From: Pseudomonas fluorescens
Lineage (GTDB): Bacteria; Pseudomonadota; Gammaproteobacteria; Pseudomonadales; Pseudomonadaceae
DNA: 64,000 nt
NCBI RefSeq assembly: GCF_902497895.1
Contig: NZ_CABVHQ010000010.1
Coordinates: 57,635 to 121,634, forward strand
Direction of reading: 5' to 3'
Shown piece after piece: positions 1-14,864 of the stretch. Position 1 is the first letter of the stretch; each line of letters begins with the position of its first letter. Made by a program: the position numbers and the translations under genes. A model generated the notes under the pieces. That model was not told the origin of the DNA, ran no database searches, and saw only the letters and a program-made list of their open reading frames with translations.

Positions 1-515
1 CGTTCAAGCCCGGCGTCGACCTGCAGACGATACAAGCCATCCGCCGCGATGGGATCGCCATGGATATCGGCCTCCAGCGCGAAGCCGTAACCGAGGTCAT
101 CCAGCAGTCGCCATTCGAACGCCCGCAGCAATGGCTCGAGCGGACGGCCTTCGGCCAGGGCCAGCAACGTCGCGGCGTAGTGATCGAAAACCGCCGGGTG
201 CGGATCTTCGGCCGGCAACAGGCGAATCAGCAGTTCGTTGAGATAGAGGCCGCTGAACAGCGCCTCTCCGTTGAGCCAATTGGAAACGCCGGCGCTTTCC
301 ATCCGTCCGACGTTTTTCAGCTCGCCGCGCCCACGGAACTCGACTTCCAGCGCAACGAACGGCCGCGCCAGAGTCCCGGCCTTGCCCCGCGCGCTACGCA
401 ATACCGCCCGCAGCCGCCCTTGAGGCGTGAGGAAGTCCACCAGCGCGCTGTTTTCGCGATAGGCCCGGCTGTGCAACACGTAGGCGGGGTGGGCGATGGG
501 TGGGGTTGGGGACAT
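1..515 (-). CDS. recO: DNA repair protein RecO (C-terminus cut by window edge)
   Basis: RecO works with RecR to load RecA on gapped single-stranded DNA in the RecFOR recombination pathway. The visible part is the first 171 residues. It holds the N-terminal OB-fold (the [20 protein letters not shown] region near residues 8-27) and the start of the helical domain with the [10 protein letters not shown] stretch typical of the family. The ATG at 515 is the first in frame and follows a short spacer from a REP cluster. It lies downstream of rnc and era on the same strand, the usual Pseudomonas order. The 3' end lies beyond base 1, so the zinc-binding C-terminal part cannot be checked. Confidence 0.93.
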   Translation of the reverse strand, partial: MSPTPPIAHPAYVLHSRAYRENSALVDFLTPQGRLRAVLRSARGKAGTLARPFVALEVEFRGRGELKNVGRMESAGVSNWLNGEALFSGLYLNELLIRLLPAEDPHPAVFDHYAATLLALAEGRPLEPLLRAFEWRLLDDLGYGFALEADIHGDPIAADGLYRLQVDAGLE

Positions 516-560
516 GAGATCTGGATATCTCTGAAGAGGGATTACCCTGGCGATCGGGCT

Positions 561-716
561 TTTGTGGCGAGCGGGCTTGCCCGCGCTGGGTCGCGAAGCG
601 GCCCTAAAACCAGCCACCGCGCTATATCAGGTACGCCGCGCGGAATGGTTTTACGACTGCTTCGCAGCCGAACGGGGGCAAGCCCCCTCGCCACAGCAAG
701 CCCGCTCCCACATTGG
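561..716. repeat. REP cluster between era and recO
   Basis: Two divergent copies of the GTGGCGAGSGGGCTTGCCC palindromic type face each other around a core containing GGTTTTACGACTGCTTCGCAGCC. A very similar composite recurs at 32931-33082. It fills most of the recO-era spacer and could fold into a long imperfect hairpin in the transcript. Confidence 0.75.
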
Positions 717-742
717 ATCTTTGTATAACCGGGATTAAGCGA

Positions 743-1637
<895 letters not shown>

Positions 1638-1645
<8 letters not shown>

Positions 1646-2327
1646 GGCCATTCTCCACGCCCAGGGCAATCAGTGCTGCAGCGGCCGCTACCTGTTCGGC
1701 AATACGACGACTCACACCCTGACCTCGGCTTTTTTCGTTCAGTAAGGTGATTTCGCATTCGACGAAGAACGTCCGGCAATGCGGTTCACCCTGGATATCC
1801 ACCACTTCGTAACGCGGCAGGTCGCAGGCACGCGACTGCAGGAATTCTTGCAGTCGGGTCTTTGGATCTTTGTTGGTGTCGACCAGCGTCAGGCCTTCGA
1901 ACTCGGACGCCAGCCAGGCCAGCACGCGCTCACGCGCCATGTCCATGCCAGCATCCAGGTAGATGGCGCCGATCAGGGCTTCCAGGGCGTCCGCGAGGAT
2001 CGATTCACGACGAAAGCCGCCGCTCTTCAACTCGCCGGAACCCAGTCGCAGGTACTCGCCCAGATCAAAACCGCGAGCCAGTACGGCCAGGGTTTCGCCT
2101 TTTACCAACCGTGCTCGCAACCGCGACAGCTGACCTTCGCGGGCGAGCGGGAAGCGATCGAACAAAGCTTCCCCAGCGACGAAGTTGAGAATGGCATCAC
2201 CGAGGAATTCCAGGCGCTCATTGTTGCGCCCGGCAAAACTGCGGTGAGTCAGGGCCAGGATCATCAGTTCCTGGTCTTTGAAGGTATAGCCGAGCTGACG
2301 CTCGAGACGGCTTAAAGAGACGCTCAC
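1638..2327 (-). CDS. rnc: ribonuclease III
   Basis: RNase III cleaves double-stranded RNA and processes rRNA precursors. The 229-aa protein carries the signature [11 protein letters not shown] at residues 37-47, with catalytic E40 and D44, and the second acidic pair in [11 protein letters not shown] near residues 113-123. A double-stranded-RNA-binding domain begins around residue 155 ([11 protein letters not shown]). The start is GTG at 2327, and this codon overlaps the TGA of the decayed DUF4845 frame upstream, a trace of former coupling. It is followed by era with an 8-base overlap. Confidence 0.96.
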
Positions 2328-2500
2328 GGTTTACCCACGCTGAGTTCGTGGTCGAATTTCACCACCCTAGGGGCGAGGCACCGACGGCCCTCGACAATTA
2401 ACGCTGTGTTCAAATCCACATCCTGAATATCGTTGACTGCATGCTTTTGGCAATTTCCCTGTAAAGCTCATCGACCGCGGTGCAAGCCGTTGCCATGAAG
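2324..2500 (-). pseudogene. remnant of DUF4845 membrane protein gene
   Basis: Pseudomonas normally carries a DUF4845 gene of about 125 codons between lepB and rnc. Here only 229 bases separate them. The minus strand still encodes recognisable pieces: VDELYREIAKSMQ, then after a one-base loss VNDIQDVDLNTALIVEG, and finally [13 protein letters not shown] with a TGA overlapping the rnc GTG. These correspond to the middle and the C-terminus of the family as I remember it. The N-terminal membrane segment and about 20 residues before VVKFD are missing, so the gene cannot make the normal protein. Confidence 0.72.
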
Positions 2501-2526
2501 CATTCCACAAGACCCAGAAAAGCATT

Positions 2527-2549
2527 CGGCGCTGTGTTCAACAGCGCCG
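2527..2549 (-). terminator. hairpin after lepB
   Basis: A 9-bp stem CGGCGCTGT/ACAGCGCCG with a 5-base loop lies 8 bases past the lepB stop. The following tract (GAATGCTTTTC on the minus strand) is only weakly T-rich, so termination may be partial. Confidence 0.5.
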
Positions 2550-2556
2550 TGGGTGA

Positions 2557-3411
2557 TTACTTGATCAGGCCAACCCGCGAGAAATTCGGCAGGTGGCTGA
2601 GTTTTGGTTCGGGCCAGCTCATCCAGACCGCGAAGGCCTTGCCGACAATATTCTTGTCGGGAACCATGCCTAGCAGATCCTTGGGAATACTTGGGTCATC
2701 CCAGTAGCGGCTGTCGTTCGAGTTGTCGCGATTGTCGCCCATCATGAAGTAATGCCCGGCGGGCACAACCCACTGACGGTCCGGCGGCGAACGGTAGCGA
2801 GTCATTTCCTTGCGGATCAGGTGCTCGGCAGCGCCGAGTTTTTCCTTGTAGAGCTCGGCACTGCCCAGCGTACCTGGCTCGGAACCCACCATCTGCTCAG
2901 CGACCGACTGGCCGTTGACGAACAGTCGCTTGTCGCTGGTATAGCGAATCTGGTCACCTGGCAGGCCGACCACACGCTTGATGTAGTTGACGTTCGGGTC
3001 GCTTGGGTAGCGGAACACCATCACATCGCCACGCTGCGGCTCACCGACTTCGATGACTTTCCTGTCGAGCACCGGCAGGCGGATCCCGTAAGAAAACTTG
3101 TTCACCAGAATGAAATCGCCAACGTCCAGGGTCGGCTTCATCGAGCCGGAAGGAATCTGGAACGGTTCCACCAGGAACGAACGCAGCACCAGCACGATGA
3201 ACAACACTGGGAAGAACGACTTGCCGTATTCGACCAGCAGCGGCTCTTTGTTCAGTTTTTCGACTACCACCCCATCAGGCTGGCTGACGCTGCCCTGATA
3301 GGAGGCAATGGCGTCACGCCGACGCGGCGCCAGGAAAACCAGATCGAGCAACGCCAACAGGCCGCAGACGAACACGGCGATGACCAGCAACAGCGGGAAA
3401 TTTAGTGACAT
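2557..3411 (-). CDS. lepB: signal peptidase I
   Basis: LepB removes signal peptides from secreted proteins at the periplasmic face of the inner membrane. The 284-aa protein has two N-terminal membrane segments (about residues 5-28 and 65-82). The catalytic Ser90 sits in PSGSMKPT and the general base Lys145 in YIKRVVGLPGD. The C-terminal box GDNRDNSNDSR is intact. It follows lepA by 5 bases, so the two genes are co-transcribed, as is common in proteobacteria. Confidence 0.97.
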   Translation of the reverse strand: MSLNFPLLLVIAVFVCGLLALLDLVFLAPRRRDAIASYQGSVSQPDGVVVEKLNKEPLLVEYGKSFFPVLFIVLVLRSFLVEPFQIPSGSMKPTLDVGDFILVNKFSYGIRLPVLDRKVIEVGEPQRGDVMVFRYPSDPNVNYIKRVVGLPGDQIRYTSDKRLFVNGQSVAEQMVGSEPGTLGSAELYKEKLGAAEHLIRKEMTRYRSPPDRQWVVPAGHYFMMGDNRDNSNDSRYWDDPSIPKDLLGMVPDKNIVGKAFAVWMSWPEPKLSHLPNFSRVGLIK

Positions 3412-3416
3412 AGGAC

Positions 3417-5216
3417 CTAACTATCCAACCTGAGCACAGCAAGGAAGGCTTCTTGTGGAATTTCCACGTTACCGACCTGCTTCATGCGTTTTTTACCGGC
3501 CTTCTGCTTTTCCAACAGCTTGCGCTTACGGCTAACGTCACCGCCGTAGCATTTGGCCAATACGTTCTTTCTGAGAGCCTTGACGGAAGTCCGCGCAATG
3601 ATCTGCCCGCCAATGGCGGCCTGGATTGCCACATCGAACATCTGCCGCGGAATCAGTTCTTTCATCTTCTCGGTCAACTGGCGACCTTTGTAGTGCGCAT
3701 TGTCCTTGTGCACGATCAGCGCCAGGGCGTCGACTTTGTCACCATTGATCAACACATCCAGTTTCACCAGATTAGCCGATTGATAACGGTCGAAGTGGTA
3801 ATCCAGCGAAGCATAGCCGCGGCTGGTGGACTTCAGACGGTCGAAGAAGTCCAGGACCACTTCGTTCATCGGCAGATCGTAGGTCACCTGGACCTGAGTA
3901 CCGAGGAACAGCATGTCGTGCTGTATGCCACGCTTTTCGATGCACAGGGTAATGACGTTACCCAGGTGCTCTTGCGGCACAAGAATATTGGCCCGCACGA
4001 TCGGCTCGCGCATGTCTTCGATCGTGGACAGGTCCGGAAGCTTCGACGGGTTGTCGACGTAAATCGTTTCCCCGGTTTTCAGCAACAGCTCGAAAATAAC
4101 CGTCGGCGCCGTGGTGATCAGGTCCAGGTCGTACTCGCGCTCCAGGCGCTCCTGGATGATTTCCATGTGCAGCATGCCGAGGAACCCGCAACGGAAGCCG
4201 AAGCCCAGGGCGTCGGAGCTTTCCGGGGTGTACTGCAGGGACGAGTCGTTGAGCGTGAGTTTTTGCAGGGCTTCACGGAAATCTTCGAAGTCGTCGGAGC
4301 TGACCGGGAACAGACCGGCGTAAACCTGCGGCTGAATGCGTTTGAAGCCTGGCAGCACGTCGACGTCCGGCGTGGAGCTCAAGGTCAGGGTGTCACCGAC
4401 CGGTGCACCGTGAATGTCCTTGATACCGGCAATGATGAAGCCTACTTCACCGGCTTTCAGGTCAACGGTAGCGGAATGTTTCGGGTTGAATACACCGACG
4501 CTGTCCACCAGGTGGATCTTGCCGGTGGATTTGACCAGGATCTTGTCGCCCTTCCTCACACGGCCGTGGCGCACACGTACCAGGGAAACAACGCCCAGGT
4601 AGTTGTCGAACCAAGAATCGATGATCAACGCTTGCAGCGGATCTTCGATGTTGCCGGTTGGCGCAGGAATAGTGTGAACCAGGCGTTCGAGCACTTCGTC
4701 GACGCCCTGACCGGTCTTGGCGCTGCACTCGACCGCGTCGGTGGCATCGATACCGATGATTTTTTCGATTTCTTCCTTTACGCGATCCGGATCGGCCTGA
4801 GGCAGGTCGATCTTGTTCAGGACAGGCATGACTTCCAGGCCCTGCTCGATCGCCGTGTAGCAGTTGGCAACCGATTGCGCTTCAACACCCTGACCGGCAT
4901 CGACCACCAGCAACGCACCTTCACAGGCCGCCAGCGACCGGCTGACTTCATAGGTGAAGTCGACGTGGCCAGGGGTGTCAATGAAGTTCAGCTGGTACTT
5001 GATGCCATCTCTGGCGGTGTAATACAGGGTAACGCTATGGGCCTTGATGGTGATCCCGCGCTCACGCTCGAGGTCCATGGAGTCCAGTACCTGGGCTTCC
5101 ATTTCGCGCTCGGCAAGGCCGCCGCACATCTGGATGAAGCGATCGGCCAGCGTCGACTTGCCATGGTCAATGTGGGCGATGATGGAGAAATTGCGGATAT
5201 GACTCAAATCACTCAC
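3417..5216 (-). CDS. lepA: elongation factor 4 (LepA), back-translocating GTPase
   Basis: LepA/EF4 is a ribosome-associated GTPase related to EF-G, implicated in 30S biogenesis and elongation under stress. The 599-aa length is standard. The G domain shows AHIDHGKST at residues 14-22, the switch motif [15 protein letters not shown], and NKIDLP. The C-terminal domain unique to LepA ends with [17 protein letters not shown]. It is the first gene of the lepA-lepB unit. Confidence 0.98.
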   Translation of the reverse strand: MSDLSHIRNFSIIAHIDHGKSTLADRFIQMCGGLAEREMEAQVLDSMDLERERGITIKAHSVTLYYTARDGIKYQLNFIDTPGHVDFTYEVSRSLAACEGALLVVDAGQGVEAQSVANCYTAIEQGLEVMPVLNKIDLPQADPDRVKEEIEKIIGIDATDAVECSAKTGQGVDEVLERLVHTIPAPTGNIEDPLQALIIDSWFDNYLGVVSLVRVRHGRVRKGDKILVKSTGKIHLVDSVGVFNPKHSATVDLKAGEVGFIIAGIKDIHGAPVGDTLTLSSTPDVDVLPGFKRIQPQVYAGLFPVSSDDFEDFREALQKLTLNDSSLQYTPESSDALGFGFRCGFLGMLHMEIIQERLEREYDLDLITTAPTVIFELLLKTGETIYVDNPSKLPDLSTIEDMREPIVRANILVPQEHLGNVITLCIEKRGIQHDMLFLGTQVQVTYDLPMNEVVLDFFDRLKSTSRGYASLDYHFDRYQSANLVKLDVLINGDKVDALALIVHKDNAHYKGRQLTEKMKELIPRQMFDVAIQAAIGGQIIARTSVKALRKNVLAKCYGGDVSRKRKLLEKQKAGKKRMKQVGNVEIPQEAFLAVLRLDS

Positions 5217-5268
5217 GGATCAACACTCAAAAAGGCTGCAGGCATAGCCCGCCGAAAAATAGCCGGGA

Positions 5269-5298
5269 ATTGTACCTGATCCACAGTGCCAGCGTCAC
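5269..5298 (-). promoter_or_regulatory. possible sigma-70 promoter for lepA
   Basis: On the minus strand a TACAAT -10 hexamer (5269-5274) is preceded at 18 bases by GTGACG (5293-5298), four of six matches to TTGACA. The position, 50 bases before the lepA start, fits. It is inferred from hexamers only. Confidence 0.4.
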
Positions 5299-5304
5299 GT
5301 TTGC

Positions 5305-5390
5305 CTGTGTAGCAGCTGGCGAAGCCTGCGTTCTACTGTGTAGCAGCTGGCGAAGCCTGCGTTCGACTGCGTAGCAGTCGTAAACCCAAC
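5305..5390. repeat. tandem REP-like repeat
   Basis: A 29-base unit beginning CTGTGTAGCAGCTGGCGAAG occurs twice in direct orientation (5305-5333 and 5336-5364), with period 31. It is followed by a degenerate third segment with TGCGTAGCAGTCG. Related units occur at 19747-19878. It lies in the spacer between the convergent ends of the lptG terminator and the lepA promoter. Confidence 0.7.
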
Positions 5391-5434
5391 CCCGTTTACA
5401 GGTCAGCTGCACAGGAGCTTTCACGCTCTACAAT

Positions 5435-5470
5435 AAAAAACGCCCCGGCCTTTCGACAGGGGCGTTTTTC
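5435..5470 (-). terminator. rho-independent terminator of lptFG
   Basis: AAAAAACGCCCC pairs with GGGGCGTTTTT around a 12-base loop, 30 bases beyond the lptG stop. Both strands have a T-run, so it could act in both directions. Confidence 0.85.
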
Positions 5471-5497
5471 TCCAGCCAATGCAGGGCGAACCCGCTA

Positions 5498-6559
5498 TCA
5501 ACCGGCTCGTCGCAACAGCCAGATCCCGGCCAGGGCGCAGATTCCGGCCGGTACCAGCACCGCAAATAGCGGCGAGAAACCGAATACCAGGCTCGACGGC
5601 CCCAGCAAATCCTGGGCAATTCGGAAGGTGAAACCCACCAGCACGCCGGTGAACACTCGCTGACCGAGGGTCACCGAGCGCAACGGGCCGAAAATGAACG
5701 AAATAGCCATCAGCACCAGTGCGGCGGTGACCAGCGGTTGCAACACCTTGACCCAAAATGCCAACCAGTAGCGGCCATTGTTCAAGCCCTGGTCGGCCAG
5801 ATAGTGGATGTAACTCCACAGGCCGCTGATCGACAACGATTCCGGCGCCATCACCACGGTACTGAGCAATTGCGGGCTCAAAGCCACTTCCCAGCGCTCT
5901 TCAGGCAAGGTAACGACTTCGGTGCTGCCATCATGAAACAGGGTGGTGGTGACATCGGTCAGCATCCAATGGTCTTCGTCGAACTTCGCACGCTTGGCGA
6001 AACTCGAGGACTGCATGTGGCGCTGATCGTCGAAGCGATAGCGGGTTACACCGTAGAGCAGACCATTGGGTTGCACCGAGTTGACGTGAATGAACTCCTC
6101 GCCCTGACGGTGCCACAAACCATGCTTGGCGCTTTGCGCTTCACCGCCGCCCTGAGCCAGGGAGCGATTGGCCTGCGCAATGTTTTCCGTGGCCGGGGCA
6201 ACGTACTCGCCGACCAGCACGCCTGCCAGCATCAGCACCATCATCGGCTTCATCACCGCCCAGACGATCCGACCGATGGACACCCCGGCAGCGCGCATGA
6301 TGGTCAGTTCACTGGCACTGGCCAGGCTGCCCAGACCGATCAGACAGCCGATCAAGGCGGCCATCGGCAACATGTCGTAGACCCGCCGCGGCGCCGTCAG
6401 CAACACGAAACTCAAGACATCGAGCAAGGTGTAGGTATCGCTGACGTCACCCATCTCGTCGATGAACGCAAACAATGACGCCAGGCCGAGAATAATCCCC
6501 AGTACCGCGACAATGGCCACGAACACGCTGCTACCGATGTAGCGATCGAGCTTATCCAC
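5498..6559 (-). CDS. lptG: LPS export ABC transporter permease LptG
   Basis: LptG and LptF form the inner-membrane permease of the Lpt machine, which extracts lipopolysaccharide and passes it to LptC. The 353-aa protein starts VDKLDRYIGSSVFVAIVAVLG. It has three N-terminal membrane helices, a periplasmic jellyroll domain (about residues 135-260), and three C-terminal helices. GTG at 6559 is chosen because a perfect GGAGGT lies 6 bases before it and the start overlaps the lptF stop by 8 bases. An in-frame upstream ATG lies inside lptF and has no such signal. Confidence 0.95.
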   Translation of the reverse strand: MDKLDRYIGSSVFVAIVAVLGIILGLASLFAFIDEMGDVSDTYTLLDVLSFVLLTAPRRVYDMLPMAALIGCLIGLGSLASASELTIMRAAGVSIGRIVWAVMKPMMVLMLAGVLVGEYVAPATENIAQANRSLAQGGGEAQSAKHGLWHRQGEEFIHVNSVQPNGLLYGVTRYRFDDQRHMQSSSFAKRAKFDEDHWMLTDVTTTLFHDGSTEVVTLPEERWEVALSPQLLSTVVMAPESLSISGLWSYIHYLADQGLNNGRYWLAFWVKVLQPLVTAALVLMAISFIFGPLRSVTLGQRVFTGVLVGFTFRIAQDLLGPSSLVFGFSPLFAVLVPAGICALAGIWLLRRAG

Positions 6560-7673
6560 GGGCCACCTCCAGCGCACTGCGGCGACTCGCCAGCTTCAAG
6601 CGCAGCGGCTCCCAGAAGAGCAGTCCGAGACCGATGGACAGGAAGATCGCGTGCACCCACCACAAACCCAGCGCCACTGGAATCTTGCCTTTTTCCAGCG
6701 CACCACGGGCGGCGATCAGGATGGTGAGATAGGCCATATATAGAAGAATTGCCGGAAGCAGCTTGAGGAATCGACCCTGGCGTGGATTGACCCGCGACAG
6801 GGGCACCGCCATCAGGGTCACGATAAAGACCAGCAGCGGCAGGGAAATCCGCCATTGCAGTTCGGTGTTCGAACTCAGGTCATCGCTGGCCAGCAACTCC
6901 CGGGTCGACATCGCACCACGCGCAGTCACTTCATCACTGACATCCGGCTTGGGCAGCAGCACACCATAGGTGTCGTACTTGATGACGCGGTAGTCGGCAT
7001 GCCCCGGAGTACCGTCATAGCGATAACCGTTCTCGAGGATCAGATAACGGTTACCGTCGTCCTGGATTTCCTGGCGTCCGCTCTGGGCAACCAGCACAGA
7101 GATGCCGCGATCCTTGCTTTTGTCAGTGGAAGTATTTTTTTGCGAAATGAATACATTGCCCAGATTGGCGCGGTCATCGGACAGCTGCTCGGTGTAGGTC
7201 ACACGAGTGCCATCGCGCAACGACTGAAAGCGCCCCGGTATCAGGGTATCGAACTCGGTCAGCGCGTCCTGCTTGTTGATCAGCATTTGGGACTGATTCG
7301 CCCCTTGCGGCGCTAGGCTCAGGCTCAACCAGGCCACCACCAGTGCCACCAGCGTGGCCGGGAACAGGGTCATGCCGAGCAAACGCTGCTGGCTCATGCC
7401 GGTAGCCGAAAGCACGGTCATTTCGCTTTCAAGGTACAGCCGGCCGTAAGCCAGCAGAATGCCGAGAAACAGCCCCAACGGCAGAATCAGCTGCAGGAAG
7501 CCTGGCAGGCGAAAACCCATGATCAGGAACAGCGAACCCGGGTCCAGCGCACCCGATGCAGCCTGCGCCAGGTACTTGATGAAACGTCCGCTCATGATGA
7601 TGACCAGCAGTACGGCGCTGACAGCGCTCAAGGTCAACAGGACTTCGCGGGACAGATAACGGAAGACGATCAA
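6552..7673 (-). CDS. lptF: LPS export ABC transporter permease LptF
   Basis: LptF is the partner permease of LptG in lipopolysaccharide transport. The sequence IVFRYLSREVLLTLSAVSAVL and the MSGRFIKYL stretch match the family N-terminus. Six membrane helices flank a periplasmic domain (about residues 130-260). The probable start is TTG at 7673, seven bases after GGAG. A GTG nine bases further upstream overlaps that GGAG and is less likely. Both starts are non-ATG. The length of 373 aa is normal. Confidence 0.94.
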   Translation of the reverse strand: MIVFRYLSREVLLTLSAVSAVLLVIIMSGRFIKYLAQAASGALDPGSLFLIMGFRLPGFLQLILPLGLFLGILLAYGRLYLESEMTVLSATGMSQQRLLGMTLFPATLVALVVAWLSLSLAPQGANQSQMLINKQDALTEFDTLIPGRFQSLRDGTRVTYTEQLSDDRANLGNVFISQKNTSTDKSKDRGISVLVAQSGRQEIQDDGNRYLILENGYRYDGTPGHADYRVIKYDTYGVLLPKPDVSDEVTARGAMSTRELLASDDLSSNTELQWRISLPLLVFIVTLMAVPLSRVNPRQGRFLKLLPAILLYMAYLTILIAARGALEKGKIPVALGLWWVHAIFLSIGLGLLFWEPLRLKLASRRSALEVARG

Positions 7674-7765
7674 ACCAGACACTCCAGGGTTGTCAGGCTA
7701 AGGCGGCCAAACAAGCAAACGTATTCGAACCGGCCCGCGAAGCAGCCGCCGAAAAAAGATGGCGC

Positions 7766-7794
7766 ATTATCCTGTGATTGGGTGCGCCTGTCAC
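7766..7794 (-). promoter_or_regulatory. sigma-70 promoter for lptFG
   Basis: The minus strand carries GTGACA (7789-7794), a 17-base spacer and GATAAT (7766-7771), both five of six matches to consensus. It lies about 95 bases before the lptF start. The rest of the 7683-7989 spacer holds no other feature I can support; the pepA promoter was not identified. Confidence 0.6.
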
Positions 7795-7953
7795 TGCGCA
7801 CGCTCAAGCTGGCGCGTAAAGCGGCGAAGTTCAACTCATGGGAGGGTTGTCAGCCTCGGGCGACGAGGTTCAAACTGGCGGCTTTGTCGCTGGCACGTAC
7901 CGGCGCCTTTGATAAACAAGCTTTATATAGATAAGCCAAGCGCACTCCTTTGA

Positions 7954-9480
<1,527 letters not shown>

Positions 9481-9490
9481 AACTGAAGAC

Positions 9491-9526
9491 CCCGGCCTGT
9501 GTCATCTGCGAATGACGCAGGCCGGG
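9491..9526 (+). other. hairpin between pepA and holC
   Basis: CCCGGCCTGTGTCAT pairs with ATGACGCAGGCCGGG (one mismatch) around a 6-base loop. No T-run follows, so it is more likely an RNA-stability or attenuation hairpin than a terminator. Confidence 0.6.
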
Positions 9527-9540
9527 CGTCAGGACCCGCA

Positions 9541-9969
9541 ATGACCAAAGTCGACTTCTATATTCTGCCCAGCGCCGATCCCTCCGCGCGCCTGGACTTC
9601 GCCTGCAAACTCAGCGAAAAAGCCTGGCGCATGGGGCACCGGATCTACCTGCATTGCAGCGATGCGGCCCAGCGTGACGATCTCGATGCGCGCTTGTGGC
9701 GTTTCAAGGGCGAGAGCTTCGTGCCCCACGGTCTGGCCGAAAGCGAACCCGACGGGCTGATTGTCCTGGGTATTGGCGAAGATCCCGGGCCACATTCGGA
9801 TCTGCTGGTCAATCTGGACCTGAAAGTCCCGGCATTTGCCCAGCGCTTCGCCCGTGTGGCAGAAGTGGTGGTCGAAGACCCTGTTATTCGTCAGGCCGCG
9901 CGGGAGAGTTTCCGTTTCTACCGCGAACAGGGCTATCCTCTGCAAGATCACCGCCTACAGCGATTCTGA
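9541..9969 (+). CDS. holC: DNA polymerase III subunit chi
   Basis: The chi subunit links the clamp loader to single-strand binding protein at the replication fork. The 142-aa protein begins MTKVDFYILPSADPSARLDF and shows the conserved ACKLSEKAWRMGHRIYLHC stretch. The usual neighbours in Pseudomonas are pepA upstream and a conserved chi-associated gene downstream, and both are present. It ends 7 bases before the next gene. Confidence 0.95.
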   Translation: MTKVDFYILPSADPSARLDFACKLSEKAWRMGHRIYLHCSDAAQRDDLDARLWRFKGESFVPHGLAESEPDGLIVLGIGEDPGPHSDLLVNLDLKVPAFAQRFARVAEVVVEDPVIRQAARESFRFYREQGYPLQDHRLQRF

Positions 9970-9976
9970 GCACCCG

Positions 9977-10390
9977 ATGGACACTCCAAACCCGCAGCAA
10001 AAGTCCGCGCATCTGCTGGATGACCTTGAGTCGATCCGCCAACTGCTCGGCGATGACAACATGCAACCACCGCTGCTGACCGAAATGGTTACCAACGAAG
10101 TGCAGATCCCCATGCTGTACGACATGGTGGGCGGCAAACCGCCTGCCGAAAGCCTGGAAGCTACACCCGTGCAAGCGGCGCCAGAACCGGTCGCAGCACC
10201 ACAGCCGGCCCCGGCACCGGTCGCCGCCAAAGGTCCCGATGCCCTCCTGCACCTGGACAGCGAACTGCGCGCCGCCGCCCAATTGATCATGCAAGATGTG
10301 ATCGACGACTTCGCGCCACACATCGAAACCGAAATCAAACGCCGCCTCGACGCGCGAATGGATCGGTTGTTGAACCAGTACCTGGCCTGA
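9977..10390 (+). CDS. conserved Pseudomonas protein next to holC
   Basis: This 137-aa protein has three parts. An acidic N-terminus (QQKSAHLLDDLESIRQLLGD) contains a likely helix. A proline/alanine-rich linker covers about residues 50-85. The C-terminal helix ends KRRLDARMDRLLNQYLA. The valS gene that often follows in Pseudomonas is absent here; the trehalose PTS cluster begins instead. No catalytic motif is visible. The function is unknown; the position suggests a replication-related role, which is inference. Confidence 0.85.
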   Translation: MDTPNPQQKSAHLLDDLESIRQLLGDDNMQPPLLTEMVTNEVQIPMLYDMVGGKPPAESLEATPVQAAPEPVAAPQPAPAPVAAKGPDALLHLDSELRAAAQLIMQDVIDDFAPHIETEIKRRLDARMDRLLNQYLA

Positions 10391-10423
10391 ATCGGCAAAG
10401 GAACGCGTGACACCGGTTGGTCG

Positions 10424-10449
10424 TGGCCAGGGGGCTTGCCCTCTGGCCA
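10424..10449. terminator. hairpin between convergent genes
   Basis: TGGCCAGGGGGC pairs with GCCCTCTGGCCA with one mismatch in the short spacer between two converging genes. It resembles the GGGGGCTTGCCC REP type and lacks a T-run, so a terminator role is tentative. Confidence 0.45.
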
Positions 10450-10459
10450 TCCGGTTCGA

Positions 10460-10756
10460 TTACGCCGGCAACCCCACCAGCAAATGCACCACCCCTCCCG
10501 CCAATACCATCACTCCCGGCACACCGGCCGCACGCAGGGCCAGCGGGTCTATTTGTGCCTGATCGTGCAGCTCCACCCGCACTCGCGTCAGGGCGAGGCG
10601 TTGTTGCGACTTGAGGTTATTCAACCCTCCCAGTGCCGCCACAATGCCAGGCTCCAGGGATGGCGCCTCGACAGGCTGCGCCAGCGCTTTGGGCTGATCC
10701 ACCACCAGATCCGGGGTCAGGGCTTTCCAGAACGCACGCTGTAATTTCTCGAACAT
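10460..10756 (-). CDS. EIIB-like PTS protein lacking the active cysteine
   Basis: The C-terminal 60 residues of this 98-aa protein align with the glucose-family EIIB domain: LGGLNNLKS, then TRVRVELHD, then AGVPGVMVLAGGVVHLLVG. In the family the phosphorylated cysteine sits in C-x-T-R-L-R. Here that position is Ala55 (ALTRVR), so it cannot carry a phosphate in the normal way. The first 35 residues (WKALTPDLVVDQPKAL) have no clear family. It starts 3 bases after the EIIA-HPr-EI gene and is its last operon partner. A regulatory or scaffold role is possible. Decay is less likely because the rest of the domain is well kept. Confidence 0.8.
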   Translation of the reverse strand: MFEKLQRAFWKALTPDLVVDQPKALAQPVEAPSLEPGIVAALGGLNNLKSQQRLALTRVRVELHDQAQIDPLALRAAGVPGVMVLAGGVVHLLVGLPA

Positions 10757-10758
10757 TT

Positions 10759-13296
<2,538 letters not shown>

Positions 13297-13336
13297 GACT
13301 TCACCTGCTGTTTTATTCTCTATAGAAATATCGTTC

Positions 13337-13432
13337 GTAGGAGCTGCCGAAGGCTGCGATCTTTTGATCTTTCGCTTGGGGCTCAAGTGGACCGGGAAAG
13401 ATCGCAGCCTCGTTTCACTCGACAGCTCCTAC
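13337..13432. repeat. REP inverted pair (porin / PTS spacer)
   Basis: GTAGGAGCTGCCGAAGGCTG and its inverted, diverged copy are separated by about 40 bases that pair poorly (CTTGGGGCTCAAGTGG). It fills the spacer between the porin and the EIIA-HPr-EI gene and would form a large stem in the operon mRNA. Confidence 0.85.
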
Positions 13433-13485
13433 ACAGCTCCTACGTAGTTCCTACGCAGCGCCTACGGGTTTTTCGTATGGCACAG

Positions 13486-14847
<1,362 letters not shown>

Positions 14848-14864
14848 CGGGGGGTATGCGTTGT

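Noticed and set aside
3453..5279. 608-codon open frame on the plus strand opposite lepA
   Set aside because: It is the complement of a conserved gene, has no ribosome site or family character, and arises from GC-rich codon bias.
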